Below are positions 34,054 through 42,630 of a DNA stretch of 64,000 bases, piece by piece. The stretch is from Bradyrhizobium sp. dw_411 (GTDB lineage: Bacteria > Pseudomonadota > Alphaproteobacteria > Rhizobiales > Xanthobacteraceae). Numbering within the stretch: the first letter of the stretch is position 1; each line of letters opens with the position of its first letter. The notes under the pieces are model-generated. The model saw only the letters and a program-made list of their open reading frames with translations, had not been told where the DNA came from and did not search any database. The DNA lies in contig NZ_JAAVUY010000007.1 in the NCBI RefSeq assembly GCF_018449695.1, positions 186,001 to 250,000 of the forward strand, in the 5' to 3' direction. The translations under genes were made by a program, and so were the position numbers.

Positions 34054-36225
34054 TTAGTTAGCCAGCGGATCCGGGCGTACCTGAACCTTGTAGACCTTCG
34101 GCATCTCGTCCTTGCCGCGTTCGCTGTGGAAGTAGGCGCGCGTGCCCGTCGTCGTCCACAGCTCACGGCCCTTCCAGCCGATCTTCGCATCGTCGATGCG
34201 GCCGTCGACGTTCTTGGCGAAGAAGCCGAGCGGATAGGGCAGCCGGATATTGACGAACTTGCCATTGACCAAAGCGAGCAGGGATTCGCTACCATTGGCG
34301 ATCGCGATCGGCACGTCATTGCCGAGACCGAGCGTGTTGTGGACGTCAACCCAGATATAATAAGCGTGGTTGGCGCTGCCCTTTTCATCGACGCCCTTGA
34401 ATTGCGGTCCGGGCATCCGGTAGACCGTCCAGCCTTCATAGCACTGCTGACCGGTCGCCGCGTTCGGTCCCGAGAGCGGTTCCTTGCACTTGGTCCGGTC
34501 GAAGCTTGCCATGTGTCCGCTCGAGTACACGGTCCAGGCAATGCCCTTGGAATCGATGTCCACGCCGCGCGAACCGTAGGTGCCCGGAGGCGGTGCGAAG
34601 AATTCCGTGACGGCCGTATGGGTCGGATCGCTTCCCGGGATCATGCGCATGATGAAGCTCGGCTGTGCAATGCGCGTGAAGCCGGGACCCATCGCCTGTC
34701 CCCAGACAACGTCACCCTTCGGGCTGGGTTGCAAGGCATAGAACGCGGCCTTCACCCACTTATCCTTGCCGGGCTCGATCGGCTGATCGGGATTGACGAA
34801 AGCCTCGCGCTTGCCGGTGCCGCTTACATTCGCGATCGTCGGCGTCCAGCCCTGCGATTTCATCTCGTCGCCTGTGGCTTCGAACTTCTTGACGTCGAGC
34901 CATCCGACCACGCCGCTGTAAGGCTGCCCCTGGCTGAACCAGAGTCTCTCATTGTTGTCGAACAGCAGATGATGCGTGTTGAAGCAGGTATCGATCATCG
35001 TCCACTTCTCCGTCTTCGGATCGTAGAACGATGTCTGGCGGGCCGATTCTTTCAGCGGCATGACTTGCGCCGACGGAAGGTCAGATCCTTCCTTGCAGGC
35101 GGCGGGATTTGGCGCCCGGCGAATCCGCGCCGTGAGCCAGAGCCGGCCCTTTTCGTCCATCATCGGATTGTGGATGCTGGTGTGGCCATCCCAAATCGCC
35201 TCGTCGCCGAAGAACACCGACGGACCCATCGGATCGTCAGCAGCGCTCGGGGTCTCCGGGTCCTTGAAGGGCTCCTTGATGAGCCAAGTCTTGTTTTTGA
35301 CGGGATCGAGCACCGGGACCGAATCCGAGCTTTCTTCCGGCGATCCGTAGATCGGTCCGTAAGCATTGACCGTCGGGTTGCGCTTGTCGGTCGAAACCTC
35401 GTCGTGCAGATAGAGGCCGTGCTTGCCCCATTCCCAGGAGGTAATCACGACGTTGCGTTCGATGCCCTTGGGGCGTTCCGGCTTGTCCGAGGGAATCTCG
35501 CCGGCCGCGATCCGATCGGTCCAGTCCGCGAACATCTTGTAAGCGCGCTCCGGGCCAAGGCGGCCCAGGGTCAGCGCCATGTTGGTCATGGCCTGGCCGG
35601 ATTGCACGCGGCGTTCCCACATGTCTTCGGAGTTCTTGAACTCGCCGAGTTCCTTGACGTGGGGCGAGCGGATGTTCTGGCTGCCGAGCGCGTGGCACGA
35701 CTGGCAGGAATTCTTGATGCTGTCGATCCATGTAGCCTGCGAATCCATGCTGGCCGGCATTTTGGTCGGGCTCTTGTCCGAGCCCGGGAATTCGCTGACG
35801 TCGGGTATTTTGAGCATCGAGTACCAGTACATGCCGGGATAATATTCCGCGGCGGCCTTGGCGGTTGGTGCGGGCTTCGCCTTCAGATCGAGCGTCTTGC
35901 CCGGCGAGGCATCCTGCTTGTCGGAATCGACCAGCCCGTAGCCGCGTACCCAGACTTTGTACTTGGCGGCCGGCAGTTCCGGCAGCATGTATTGTCCGTT
36001 GTCGTCGGTGACGACGATTTTGGCGTAGCGGGTCGGAAGATCGGTGGTCTCCGCGATTACCCAGACACCGGCTTCGGGTCCGTTGGCGCCGGTAACCTTT
36101 CCGCCGATCGAATTCGCGGTGACGTTCAGCTTGGTCTGGGCGCTCAGCGGCCCGCAGCCGATTGCCATGAAAGATGCACCAATAAGCGCGCAGAAACCTG
36201 CACGCTGGCGAAGATTAGATATCAT
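34054..36225 (-). CDS. Exported protein with carboxypeptidase-regulatory-like domain and one CXXCH heme motif
   Basis: A 723-residue protein with an N-terminal signal peptide (GFCALIGASFMAIGCGPLSA). A beta-sandwich domain of the carboxypeptidase-regulatory/CarboxypepD_reg type follows (about 30-110: GGKVTGANGPEAGVWVIAE ... DDNGQYMLPELPAAKYKVWVRGYG). A single c-type heme motif CQSCH lies near residue 172. The long C-terminal part has repeated WLTARI / RLWFSQG / DSKGIAWTVY strands that look like a beta-propeller of the streptogramin-lyase (Vgb) type. The role is probably a periplasmic redox or sugar/alcohol-oxidising function; I cannot name the substrate. The ATG at 36225 follows GGGAG; an earlier start at 36291 would displace the signal peptide. 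Confidence 0.8.
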   Translation of the reverse strand: MISNLRQRAGFCALIGASFMAIGCGPLSAQTKLNVTANSIGGKVTGANGPEAGVWVIAETTDLPTRYAKIVVTDDNGQYMLPELPAAKYKVWVRGYGLVDSDKQDASPGKTLDLKAKPAPTAKAAAEYYPGMYWYSMLKIPDVSEFPGSDKSPTKMPASMDSQATWIDSIKNSCQSCHALGSQNIRSPHVKELGEFKNSEDMWERRVQSGQAMTNMALTLGRLGPERAYKMFADWTDRIAAGEIPSDKPERPKGIERNVVITSWEWGKHGLYLHDEVSTDKRNPTVNAYGPIYGSPEESSDSVPVLDPVKNKTWLIKEPFKDPETPSAADDPMGPSVFFGDEAIWDGHTSIHNPMMDEKGRLWLTARIRRAPNPAACKEGSDLPSAQVMPLKESARQTSFYDPKTEKWTMIDTCFNTHHLLFDNNERLWFSQGQPYSGVVGWLDVKKFEATGDEMKSQGWTPTIANVSGTGKREAFVNPDQPIEPGKDKWVKAAFYALQPSPKGDVVWGQAMGPGFTRIAQPSFIMRMIPGSDPTHTAVTEFFAPPPGTYGSRGVDIDSKGIAWTVYSSGHMASFDRTKCKEPLSGPNAATGQQCYEGWTVYRMPGPQFKGVDEKGSANHAYYIWVDVHNTLGLGNDVPIAIANGSESLLALVNGKFVNIRLPYPLGFFAKNVDGRIDDAKIGWKGRELWTTTGTRAYFHSERGKDEMPKVYKVQVRPDPLAN

Positions 36226-36691
36226 GCTGTTAGCTCCCGAGCCGCAGTGGGGATTTCGATGCCCCCACGATTTTGACAATGTGAAAATCATGTCTTTTGA
36301 TTTCCAACAACATCCGATGGAACGGGTACGCTTGTCAACGCAGATGCAACGTACAGGCTTTGCTGCAGCGCGAACGGCGCAATTTTTTCCGGTGCGTTAA
36401 CCGGTACTTCCCGGCGAAAATCGTTGGAAGCGTCGCGCACTGCCGCTCGTCGTCATTCGATATCGCGCCTGCGTTTACCCCAACATTCCCGGCCGCCTCG
36501 AAATCTGGGGAAACAAACGCCGCCGGCGACGCCAACTTTGGATAGCGTCGCGATTTTCTCGCAACCGCCTGCACGACATCACAATTCGGTCAAGAAAAGC
36601 GAGCCACTGCACCCTTTCCGATTTGTAACTTCCCTTGATGAAGCTCTGTGCGCAACCTGCGTCCCGCACAGATTAACATTGGAGAAGAGCC
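36226..36691. other. Intergenic region, 466 bases
   Basis: This is the divergent upstream region of the CXXCH-protein gene and the small gene at 36692. Short open frames exist on both strands but none has a ribosome site with matching codon use. I see no repeat or clear promoter. Confidence 0.5.
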
Positions 36692-36883
36692 GTGAACCTG
36701 ATGGATGGCGAATATGGTTCGGCAGAGTTTTCGGATCTGTATCTGCGTCTGCTGAGTGCCGCGCTCGATGAAACCAATTCGTCGCTGTCGCCGCGGATGC
36801 GGGAAAGCAATTTGAGCGCGCATGTCGCCCGCGGGATTTCGATGGCCGACGTTGCCTTTCCGTCAATTCGCCGTCAGCGATAA
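36692..36883 (+). CDS. Small hypothetical protein, 63 residues
   Basis: Starts at GTG, 4 bases after the ribosome site GGAGAAG (36681-36687), and has third-position G/C preference like its neighbours. The sequence MNLMDGEYGSAEFSDLYLRL LSAALDE suggests an amphipathic helix followed by a polar tail with several Arg residues. No family is recognised. The stop is 9 bases before the tandem repeat that leads into lpxD, so it may be the first gene of that unit. It could be a small regulatory or accessory protein; coding status rests on the ribosome site and codon use. Confidence 0.5.
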   Translation: MNLMDGEYGSAEFSDLYLRLLSAALDETNSSLSPRMRESNLSAHVARGISMADVAFPSIRRQR

Positions 36884-36892
36884 CGCGCATCC

Positions 36893-36977
36893 AGGGACCG
36901 GACATTTAGGACCGGACATGCAGGATTGGACATACAGGATTCGAAATCTGGGATTGGAAATCTAGGATTTGACATGG
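36893..36977 (+). repeat. Six-copy 14-bp tandem repeat running into the lpxD start codon
   Basis: Units begin at 36893 (15 bases), 36908, 36922, 36936, 36950 and 36964, with consensus AGGAYYSGAMATNY. The last unit, AGGATTTGACATGG, supplies both the likely ribosome site and the ATG of lpxD. Each unit therefore contains an AGGA-like sequence. Confidence 0.88.
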
Positions 36978-38041
36978 CGAAACGCCGTTTCTTTGACCGT
37001 CCCTCCGGCTTGACGGTAGCTGAAATCGTTTCATTGACGGGCGCCGAAACCGTCGAAGGCGCGCGCCTTTCGCATCTGATTACGGATGTCGCACCGATTG
37101 ATCTCGCCGGGCCTGGCGATCTGACCTTCATCGAGAGCAACAAATACGCCGACGCGCTGGCGACAACCCATGCCGGAGCCTGCCTGATGCCGCCGCACTT
37201 CGCAGGCCGGCTGCCGGGCACGCTGATCGCACTGCGCACGCGCGAGCCCTATCGCGCCTTCGTCGCGGTGCACAGCGCGTTTTACCCGCAATCGCTGCGC
37301 CCGGCGTCGCTGTTCGAGTTGAGCGACATTGCACCGGGCGCCACGGTCCATTCCGACGCCCGGCTGGAGAGCGGGATCACGGTCGATCCCGGCGCGGTGA
37401 TCGGGCCGCGTGCCGAAATCGGCGCGGGAAGCTTGATCGGCGCAACCGCCGTGATCGGGCCGGATGTCATGATCGGCCGCGACTGCGTGATCGGCGCCGG
37501 CTGCTCCATCATGCATGCGTTGATCGGGGATCGCGTGGTGATCCATCCGGGGTGCCGTATCGGGCAGGACGGGTTCGGATACACCGAAGGCGTTGGGCGA
37601 CAGAAGATTCCGCAGACCGGCCGCGTCATCATCCAGAACGATGTCGAAATCGGCGCCGGGACGGCGATCGATCGCGGCGGCATCCGCGACACCATGATCG
37701 GCGAAGCCAGCAAGATCGATAATCTTTGCCAGATCGGCCACAACGTCGTCATCGGCCGGCACTGCGTGGTGGTGGCGCAATCGGGACTGAGCGGCAGCGT
37801 GACGCTGGAGGATTATGCGATGCTCGGGGGCGCCGTCGGCCTCGCGCCGCATGTCACCATTGGCCGGGGCGGCAAGGTCGCCGCGCGTTCGGGAGTCATG
37901 AATGATATCCCGCCGGGAGAAACCTGGGGCGGCTACCCGGCGCGGCCGCGCATGCAGTGGATGCGCCAGCAGGCCACGCTCAACCGTCTTACATCGGGCG
38001 ACAAGGCCCCGGCTCGCCCGGCACCTTCCAACAAGAGCTAA
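36974..38041 (+). CDS. lpxD: UDP-3-O-(3-hydroxyacyl)glucosamine N-acyltransferase LpxD
   Basis: Third acyl-transfer step of lipid A synthesis. The 355 residues have the N-terminal uridine-binding domain (LSHLITDVAPIDLAGPGDLTFIESNKYAD), a left-handed beta-helix of hexapeptide repeats (VIGPRAEIGAGSLIGATAVIG onward), the GQDGFGY motif and the catalytic histidine in NLCQIGHNVVIG. The ATG at 36974 matches the family N-terminus MAKRRFFDRP; a TTG 16 codons upstream is possible within the repeat. It stands outside the usual bamA-lpxD-fabZ-lpxA cluster, so it may be a second lpxD with a different acyl-chain preference. Confidence 0.93.
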   Translation: MAKRRFFDRPSGLTVAEIVSLTGAETVEGARLSHLITDVAPIDLAGPGDLTFIESNKYADALATTHAGACLMPPHFAGRLPGTLIALRTREPYRAFVAVHSAFYPQSLRPASLFELSDIAPGATVHSDARLESGITVDPGAVIGPRAEIGAGSLIGATAVIGPDVMIGRDCVIGAGCSIMHALIGDRVVIHPGCRIGQDGFGYTEGVGRQKIPQTGRVIIQNDVEIGAGTAIDRGGIRDTMIGEASKIDNLCQIGHNVVIGRHCVVVAQSGLSGSVTLEDYAMLGGAVGLAPHVTIGRGGKVAARSGVMNDIPPGETWGGYPARPRMQWMRQQATLNRLTSGDKAPARPAPSNKS

Positions 38042-38060
38042 GAGCTGAGGTTCGCAGGTT

Positions 38061-38294
38061 CTAGCGATTGCGCTCGATGGCGGCGCAGGTCTTGTTGTGG
38101 GCCAGCATGCAATCTTCCTGGCGCGAAATATCGATCAGTTTGCTCAGGAACAGATAGCCAAGCACCAGAGCCGCGACGATCGCCACCACGATAATCCCGA
38201 GCATCGCGTCGGAAACCGGAGGCGCTTCGCGCTCATGGGGGCGATGGGGCGGCCCGCTCTGTGGCGCCGCGCCGCCGCTTTGATCGATTGCCAT
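38061..38294 (-). CDS. Small single-pass membrane protein, 77 residues
   Basis: After a polar, Pro/Gln/His-rich N-terminal segment of about 30 residues comes one clear transmembrane helix (LGIIVVAIVAALVLGYLFL). A short C-terminal part with two cysteines (EDCMLAHNKTCAAIE) follows, probably periplasmic and possibly disulfide-bonded. The ATG at 38294 is chosen over one at 38429, which would overlap the next gene. It lies 40 bases after the FUSC-like gene on the same strand, so the two may be co-transcribed. No family recognised. Confidence 0.65.
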   Translation of the reverse strand: MAIDQSGGAAPQSGPPHRPHEREAPPVSDAMLGIIVVAIVAALVLGYLFLSKLIDISRQEDCMLAHNKTCAAIERNR

Positions 38295-38334
38295 GATTTC
38301 AGCCTTCAGTCGCGAACGGACCCGATGGCGAGGA

Positions 38335-38856
38335 TCATCGCACGTCTTGGCCGGTGATTCTATAAAAGACAAAGGAATCGATCCACTTGCAGGCGACGCC
38401 GACCGCAATCCCGACGACGGTGTCGACAAGGCGCAGGATTGGCTGCAACCCGGCTTCCTGCGGATTGCCGGCGGCGACGATCATGATGACGGCGATCGTG
38501 ATCGCCGTTAAGCCCGCCTCGTCGCGCCGGCCGATGAGAAACATCAGCAGGACGCCGATCGCGATCAGCGCCGCCATGCCGACGATCGTCGCGGGCAACA
38601 GCCAGAGATAGACCAGGCACAACACAAAGCTTGTGAAGGTTGCCATCAGGCGCACCATTCCTGCCGTGAGACTGTGGACGCGCGAATCCTTGTAGACGAA
38701 GACGGTGGAAATCACCGCCCAAAGCTCGCCAACGGATGTGGTGGGCCAGCCCCAGAGAGGCAGCAGGAATGCCATGACGCAGTAGGTGATGAGGCATGCG
38801 ATGGCCATGTCGACGGCATACGTGATGTCCCACACCGAGAGTTTTGAAAATTTCAT
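38335..38856 (-). CDS. FUSC / aromatic-acid-exporter-like membrane protein
   Basis: A 173-residue membrane protein with about five transmembrane helices. KLSVWDITYAVDMAIACLITYCVM, then PTTSVGELWAVISTVFVYKDSRVHSLTAGMVRLMATF and the GRRDEAGLTAITIAVIMIVA segment resemble the membrane half of FUSC/ArAE proteins (fusaric acid and p-hydroxybenzoate efflux). It lacks the second membrane half and the cytoplasmic domain of full-length members, so it may work as an oligomer. The ATG at 38856 has no strong ribosome site; a start at 38919 would overlap the divergent gene. Confidence 0.75.
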   Translation of the reverse strand: MKFSKLSVWDITYAVDMAIACLITYCVMAFLLPLWGWPTTSVGELWAVISTVFVYKDSRVHSLTAGMVRLMATFTSFVLCLVYLWLLPATIVGMAALIAIGVLLMFLIGRRDEAGLTAITIAVIMIVAAGNPQEAGLQPILRLVDTVVGIAVGVACKWIDSFVFYRITGQDVR

Positions 38857-38948
38857 GAGCGCTACATCAACGATTCGATTTTGGCGTCGAGGACAAATCT
38901 TACGCCTTGCGTCCGACATCCGGGGAGAGGGTGTTTCATCTTTTGAGC

Positions 38949-41147
38949 ATGAAAGATAATGCCAGGCGCCGGGCCGGCGAGCCTGTAGCCAAGCATGATC
39001 TCAAGTATGATCTCAATATGATTCTGCGCCGCTCCCGCTTCGTTCATCAATTGCCGGTTGGCAAGGACCGCACCCTGATCGTGCATGCGATCAGCCATAT
39101 GCGATTGCCTGCCGACGCCGATGTCAGCACGCTGATCGACCATTTTGCGCAGCCGCGACGGATACCTGAAGACTGCGAGGCGATGGCGGCGCTGATTGCC
39201 CAGCCGGACGAAAAGCTGTCGGAGTTGCGCGATGTGGTCGAGCGCACCGTCATGGAATTGCTGTCGCGCCAGATATTGACCGAAAAGACGCCGGAGGAAG
39301 AGCTGGCGACGATCGGCGCGGAGCTTTCGTCCAAGCACGGCCGCGACCCCGCCGAGATGCTGGAGCAGTACCGGCGCGAGTTAAAGGAGGGGGTCGCTTC
39401 CTACTGGTCGGTCGGGGCTGCGTACGGCCTCGACGATCTCGGCGCCACCGGCAAGCGCGTCGACGCCATTCTGTTTGGCGATTGCGATATCCAGATGGAG
39501 GCCGATTTCCTGCGCCGCGAGGCGGCCCGCCGCGGCATCGATCTGCATGTCTCCGCGACATTCCCCGACGACATCAGGTTTGCCAGCGAACACAAGCATG
39601 ACGTGATTTTCATCGGCGCGTTGCGCGCGCGCCATCTGGTCGCCGAGGATATCGACGGCTTCAATCCGCATGCGGCCTATATCGGCCACACCACCGAGCT
39701 TCTGAGCAAGTTGCGCGAGATAACCTCTGCGCCGATCCTGATCGACAATCTGCCGGAGCCGACGGTGCAGCCGCTGGGACTGGCCGAGCGCGGCGTCAAG
39801 GGACATCGCACGCGATTCCGCCTGACCAATGTCGCATTGGCCGAACTCGCCAGCGCCTTTGCGGATGTCTATGTGATCGATGTCGCGGCGGCACTGGCGG
39901 CGGTCGGCTCCGAGCGGCTGCTTGATGACGGGCAGGTCGGCTTCACCCATTTCGGCTCGCCGGGATGGATGCTGCAGCGGCCGGAAAATGAAAAGGCCGC
40001 GGTTCATAATATCTTTCCGGATACCGCGCCGCTGGTGCAGGCGCTGGGCGGCGATCCCTACGGCCGCGAGACTGTGATCGCCGAGAAGCATATCGATGCG
40101 CTCGTCACGGTGATGGGAGTGGGGCGCAAGAAGTGCGTCATCCTCGATTTGGACGGCACGCTGTGGCCGGGCGTGCTCGCGGAAACCGGCAGTCCCTTTG
40201 CCTGGACGCCGGAAGTCAGCGGCGCTTTCTCCTATATCGGGCTCTATTTCGGCCTGCATGAAGCCTTGCTGAGCCTCAAGAAGCGCGGCGTCGTGCTGGC
40301 CTGCGTGAGCAAGAACGACGAAGCGACCGTGCGCGAGCTCTGGAAATATCCCGATCACTATCCCAGGCAACGCCTGCTCACGCCCGATGATTTTGTCACA
40401 TGGCGCGTCAACTGGGACGACAAGGTCGGCAATATCCGCTCGATCGCCGAGGAATTGGGCTTCGCGCTCGATACGTTCCTGTTCATCGACGACAGCCCGG
40501 TGGAACGCGATCGCGTGCGGCAGCGATTGCCGGAGGTGGAAGTCTGGGGCGAGGATCCCTTCAGCCTGCGCCGCCGGCTGCTCAATGATCCGCGGTTACA
40601 GATACCGGTCATTACCGCAGAGGCGGCCACGCGCAGCGCGCTGGTGAAGGCGCAGATCGCGCGGCAGCAATTGCGCGCCGAGACGGTGGGCGAGGCGCAA
40701 TATATCGAGTCGCTGCGCATTCAATGCCGGATCGAACGTCTCATGCCGGACTCGACCAGGCTGGAACGGGTCGGGGAGCTGTTTGCGCGCACCACCCAGT
40801 TCAACACCACGGGCCGGAAGTTCTCCTCTAGCGAATTGGCGGCGCTGGCCGGCAATCCGGAGGCGCGGATTTTTGCGATCGACGTGTCGGATCGCCTCGG
40901 CGATCACGGGCTGGTCGGTGCGGCAATCATCAACGGCGGCGATATCACAGGCTTTGCGATCAGTTGCCGTGCGCTCGGCATGGGCGTCGAGCATAGGTTC
41001 CTGCGCCATGTCCTCGACGCGATGAAGGATGCATTGCCTTTGCGCGGGCGCATCATCCCGACGCCGCGTAATATCCCCGCGCGCAATATCTATCGCGACA
41101 ATGGTTTTGCAGAGCGGGAAGAGGGGCTGTGGGAATTTCCCAAATAA
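38949..41147 (+). CDS. HAD-IIIC family FkbH-like protein with C-terminal acetyltransferase-like domain
   Basis: A protein of about 732 residues. Residues 395-530 form a HAD-IIIC phosphatase domain (ILDLDGTLWPGVL with the catalytic Asp pair; FLFIDDSPVERDRVR), as in FkbH proteins that load glyceryl units from 1,3-bisphosphoglycerate onto acyl carrier proteins. The end (RIIPTPRNIPARNIYRDNGF) is GNAT-like. Residues 150-350 look like an SGNH-type domain (ILFGDCDIQMEADF). The first 110 residues resemble a PqqD-like winged helix, a weak match. No polyketide genes are near. The start is uncertain; the ATG at 38949 is preferred to a TTG at 38907. A second copy of its 3' end lies at 45471-45545. Confidence 0.8.
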   Translation: MKDNARRRAGEPVAKHDLKYDLNMILRRSRFVHQLPVGKDRTLIVHAISHMRLPADADVSTLIDHFAQPRRIPEDCEAMAALIAQPDEKLSELRDVVERTVMELLSRQILTEKTPEEELATIGAELSSKHGRDPAEMLEQYRRELKEGVASYWSVGAAYGLDDLGATGKRVDAILFGDCDIQMEADFLRREAARRGIDLHVSATFPDDIRFASEHKHDVIFIGALRARHLVAEDIDGFNPHAAYIGHTTELLSKLREITSAPILIDNLPEPTVQPLGLAERGVKGHRTRFRLTNVALAELASAFADVYVIDVAAALAAVGSERLLDDGQVGFTHFGSPGWMLQRPENEKAAVHNIFPDTAPLVQALGGDPYGRETVIAEKHIDALVTVMGVGRKKCVILDLDGTLWPGVLAETGSPFAWTPEVSGAFSYIGLYFGLHEALLSLKKRGVVLACVSKNDEATVRELWKYPDHYPRQRLLTPDDFVTWRVNWDDKVGNIRSIAEELGFALDTFLFIDDSPVERDRVRQRLPEVEVWGEDPFSLRRRLLNDPRLQIPVITAEAATRSALVKAQIARQQLRAETVGEAQYIESLRIQCRIERLMPDSTRLERVGELFARTTQFNTTGRKFSSSELAALAGNPEARIFAIDVSDRLGDHGLVGAAIINGGDITGFAISCRALGMGVEHRFLRHVLDAMKDALPLRGRIIPTPRNIPARNIYRDNGFAEREEGLWEFPK

Positions 41148-41188
41148 GCCCGCCGGAGCGGTGCTGCGCAGAGGGCGCCAGCTCGAAT

Positions 41189-42313
41189 TCAGTTGCTATG
41201 CAATTGGGGCAGGCGGCGAAGGGTAGATGTGTCGGCAGCCATTTCCTTGCGAGACTGATAAACTTTCAATACTTTTTTGGATGTTTCAACATTTAACCGG
41301 GCAAAGTCATTTTTCAGGGCTTCCAGGTCACCTGCGGTTATTCGACATTTATCGGCACCCAGAAACAGCAAAGACATGGTCGTAGCCCAGGAGAGATCCA
41401 GGGCCTTTGCCAAAATCAGAATTACTTCCCTGTTCTTGTCCACCATCGCACGCTCCACGACGTCAATCGGGAGGGCGCATAACAAGGACAAGGCGACCGC
41501 GGTTTCGTCGAACTTGAGGGAATAGGCGAATTCAAAAATCTTCTCTTCATTCAGCTCGCCATATTGATGCAGTTTCCCCACGGTGCGTTTGGCGGAAAAG
41601 TAGCTTTTCGATGCTGGTCCGAACTTTGCGTGGATCATGCCGGTGACATCGGTGACCACGGTTTGAATCTGACCACCCATCTCGGAGCGCTCCCGCTCCA
41701 GCTTCTTTTTGACTTCTTCGGACGCCTTCGCAATCAATTGTTGAAAGAGATGGCGGGGGATGTCTTTGCGCAAGCCAACTTGCTCGGCAAGAATAGAGTC
41801 ATCCTCCGAGCGCTTTACAAGCTGTAGAAAGCTGCAATTTGAAAGACGCGCGCCGCCGTTGCCGGCTACGGACGTTACGACCTCTTTGTTGCCACGCGCG
41901 ACCAAAACATCCGTAACGTCATTGGAAATTGATTTCCGTTTTGAAATCGCAAGCAGGTGTTGCTGACTTTTGCATCTGGCATTTTCAACCAGCATTTTGG
42001 CGTCGAGCCGCTCGGATTGCCGAAGGACGGGGCCCGCAACATCGATCGAATCGTCAAAAGCGAGTTTCTTGATTACCTTGAACGGCGCATTATTGCTGGG
42101 GGCGAGTTTATTAGCCAGCCGAACGCGCGAAACGATTTCAATTTCGTCCGCAAGTAGCCCGATGACTTCGCCGAAAGTCCAAATTTGATCTTCGGAGTAC
42201 CGGCCTGCAATAAGAATATCGGTCGCGTGCCATAAAGCCTTCAGGCGGCTTTCGGCCGTTCCTCTGGATACCGCGCCTTCCAATTCCGCCAGTAGCGACG
42301 TTGGTTCGGTCAT
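41189..42313 (-). CDS. DUF2336 domain protein, copy A
   Basis: A 374-residue all-helical protein matching the alphaproteobacterial DUF2336 pattern: LLAELEGAVSRGTAESRLKALWHATDIL at the N-terminus, repeated helical pairs, DVTDVLVARGNKEVVTSVAGNGGARLS in the middle and SKKVLKVYQSRKEM at the end. The domain occurs in proteins of unknown function, sometimes next to PilZ or other c-di-GMP genes. It is a paralog of the protein at 43266-44378 with the same motif order. Codon use is less G/C-rich than in the flanking genes. No signal peptide or membrane segment is visible. Confidence 0.85.
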   Translation of the reverse strand: MTEPTSLLAELEGAVSRGTAESRLKALWHATDILIAGRYSEDQIWTFGEVIGLLADEIEIVSRVRLANKLAPSNNAPFKVIKKLAFDDSIDVAGPVLRQSERLDAKMLVENARCKSQQHLLAISKRKSISNDVTDVLVARGNKEVVTSVAGNGGARLSNCSFLQLVKRSEDDSILAEQVGLRKDIPRHLFQQLIAKASEEVKKKLERERSEMGGQIQTVVTDVTGMIHAKFGPASKSYFSAKRTVGKLHQYGELNEEKIFEFAYSLKFDETAVALSLLCALPIDVVERAMVDKNREVILILAKALDLSWATTMSLLFLGADKCRITAGDLEALKNDFARLNVETSKKVLKVYQSRKEMAADTSTLRRLPQLHSN

Positions 42314-42542
42314 CTGACACGCCCGGTTTTCTCTATAAGGACTTTCCTGTACGCAGCCTGGAATAATGCCGGCGTATTAAACGGCCTGCGCGTATAACAA
42401 ATAAATAAATCTGCTGCCGATTTATGTTGCCAGTATTAACAGGGTGCTAATGCACCGGCTCGACACATCAGGTCTCCGCCGGCTTCCGTTTTTTTAAGGC
42501 TATAGTTTTACCGGGCGCCAAGAATTTAAATATAATATAAAT

Positions 42543-42630
42543 ATAAAGGCGGTAGAGGTGATGTGGCAATCGTCTACCGATTCTCAAGATAAAAGCCGCG
42601 TCAGCCTTTTGGCCGACGCGGCTTTTGTTT
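42543..42630 (+). ncRNA. Candidate small RNA, about 85 nt
   Basis: A strong terminator at 42591-42626 has no gene before it on the plus strand. Upstream is a promoter-like TATAAT (42531-42536) with TTTACC (42507-42512) 18 bases before it. The stretch between contains a 7-bp hairpin CGGTAGA (42550-42556) / TCTACCG (42573-42579). Together they look like a compact two-hairpin RNA in the 406-base gap between two divergent genes. I recognise no RNA family; the start is estimated from the -10 element. Confidence 0.5.
42591..42626 (+). terminator. Rho-independent terminator in the DUF2336-PilZ gap
   Basis: A 12-bp stem AAAAGCCGCGTC / GACGCGGCTTTT with an inner GCC/GGC pairing and a TTTT loop is followed by GTTT. 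On the opposite strand it is also followed by T residues, so it could act in both directions. Confidence 0.85.

Noticed and set aside
38061..38429. Longer start of the small membrane protein at 38429
   Set aside because: It would overlap the FUSC-like gene by about 95 bases and adds a low-complexity tail; the ATG at 38294 is sufficient.
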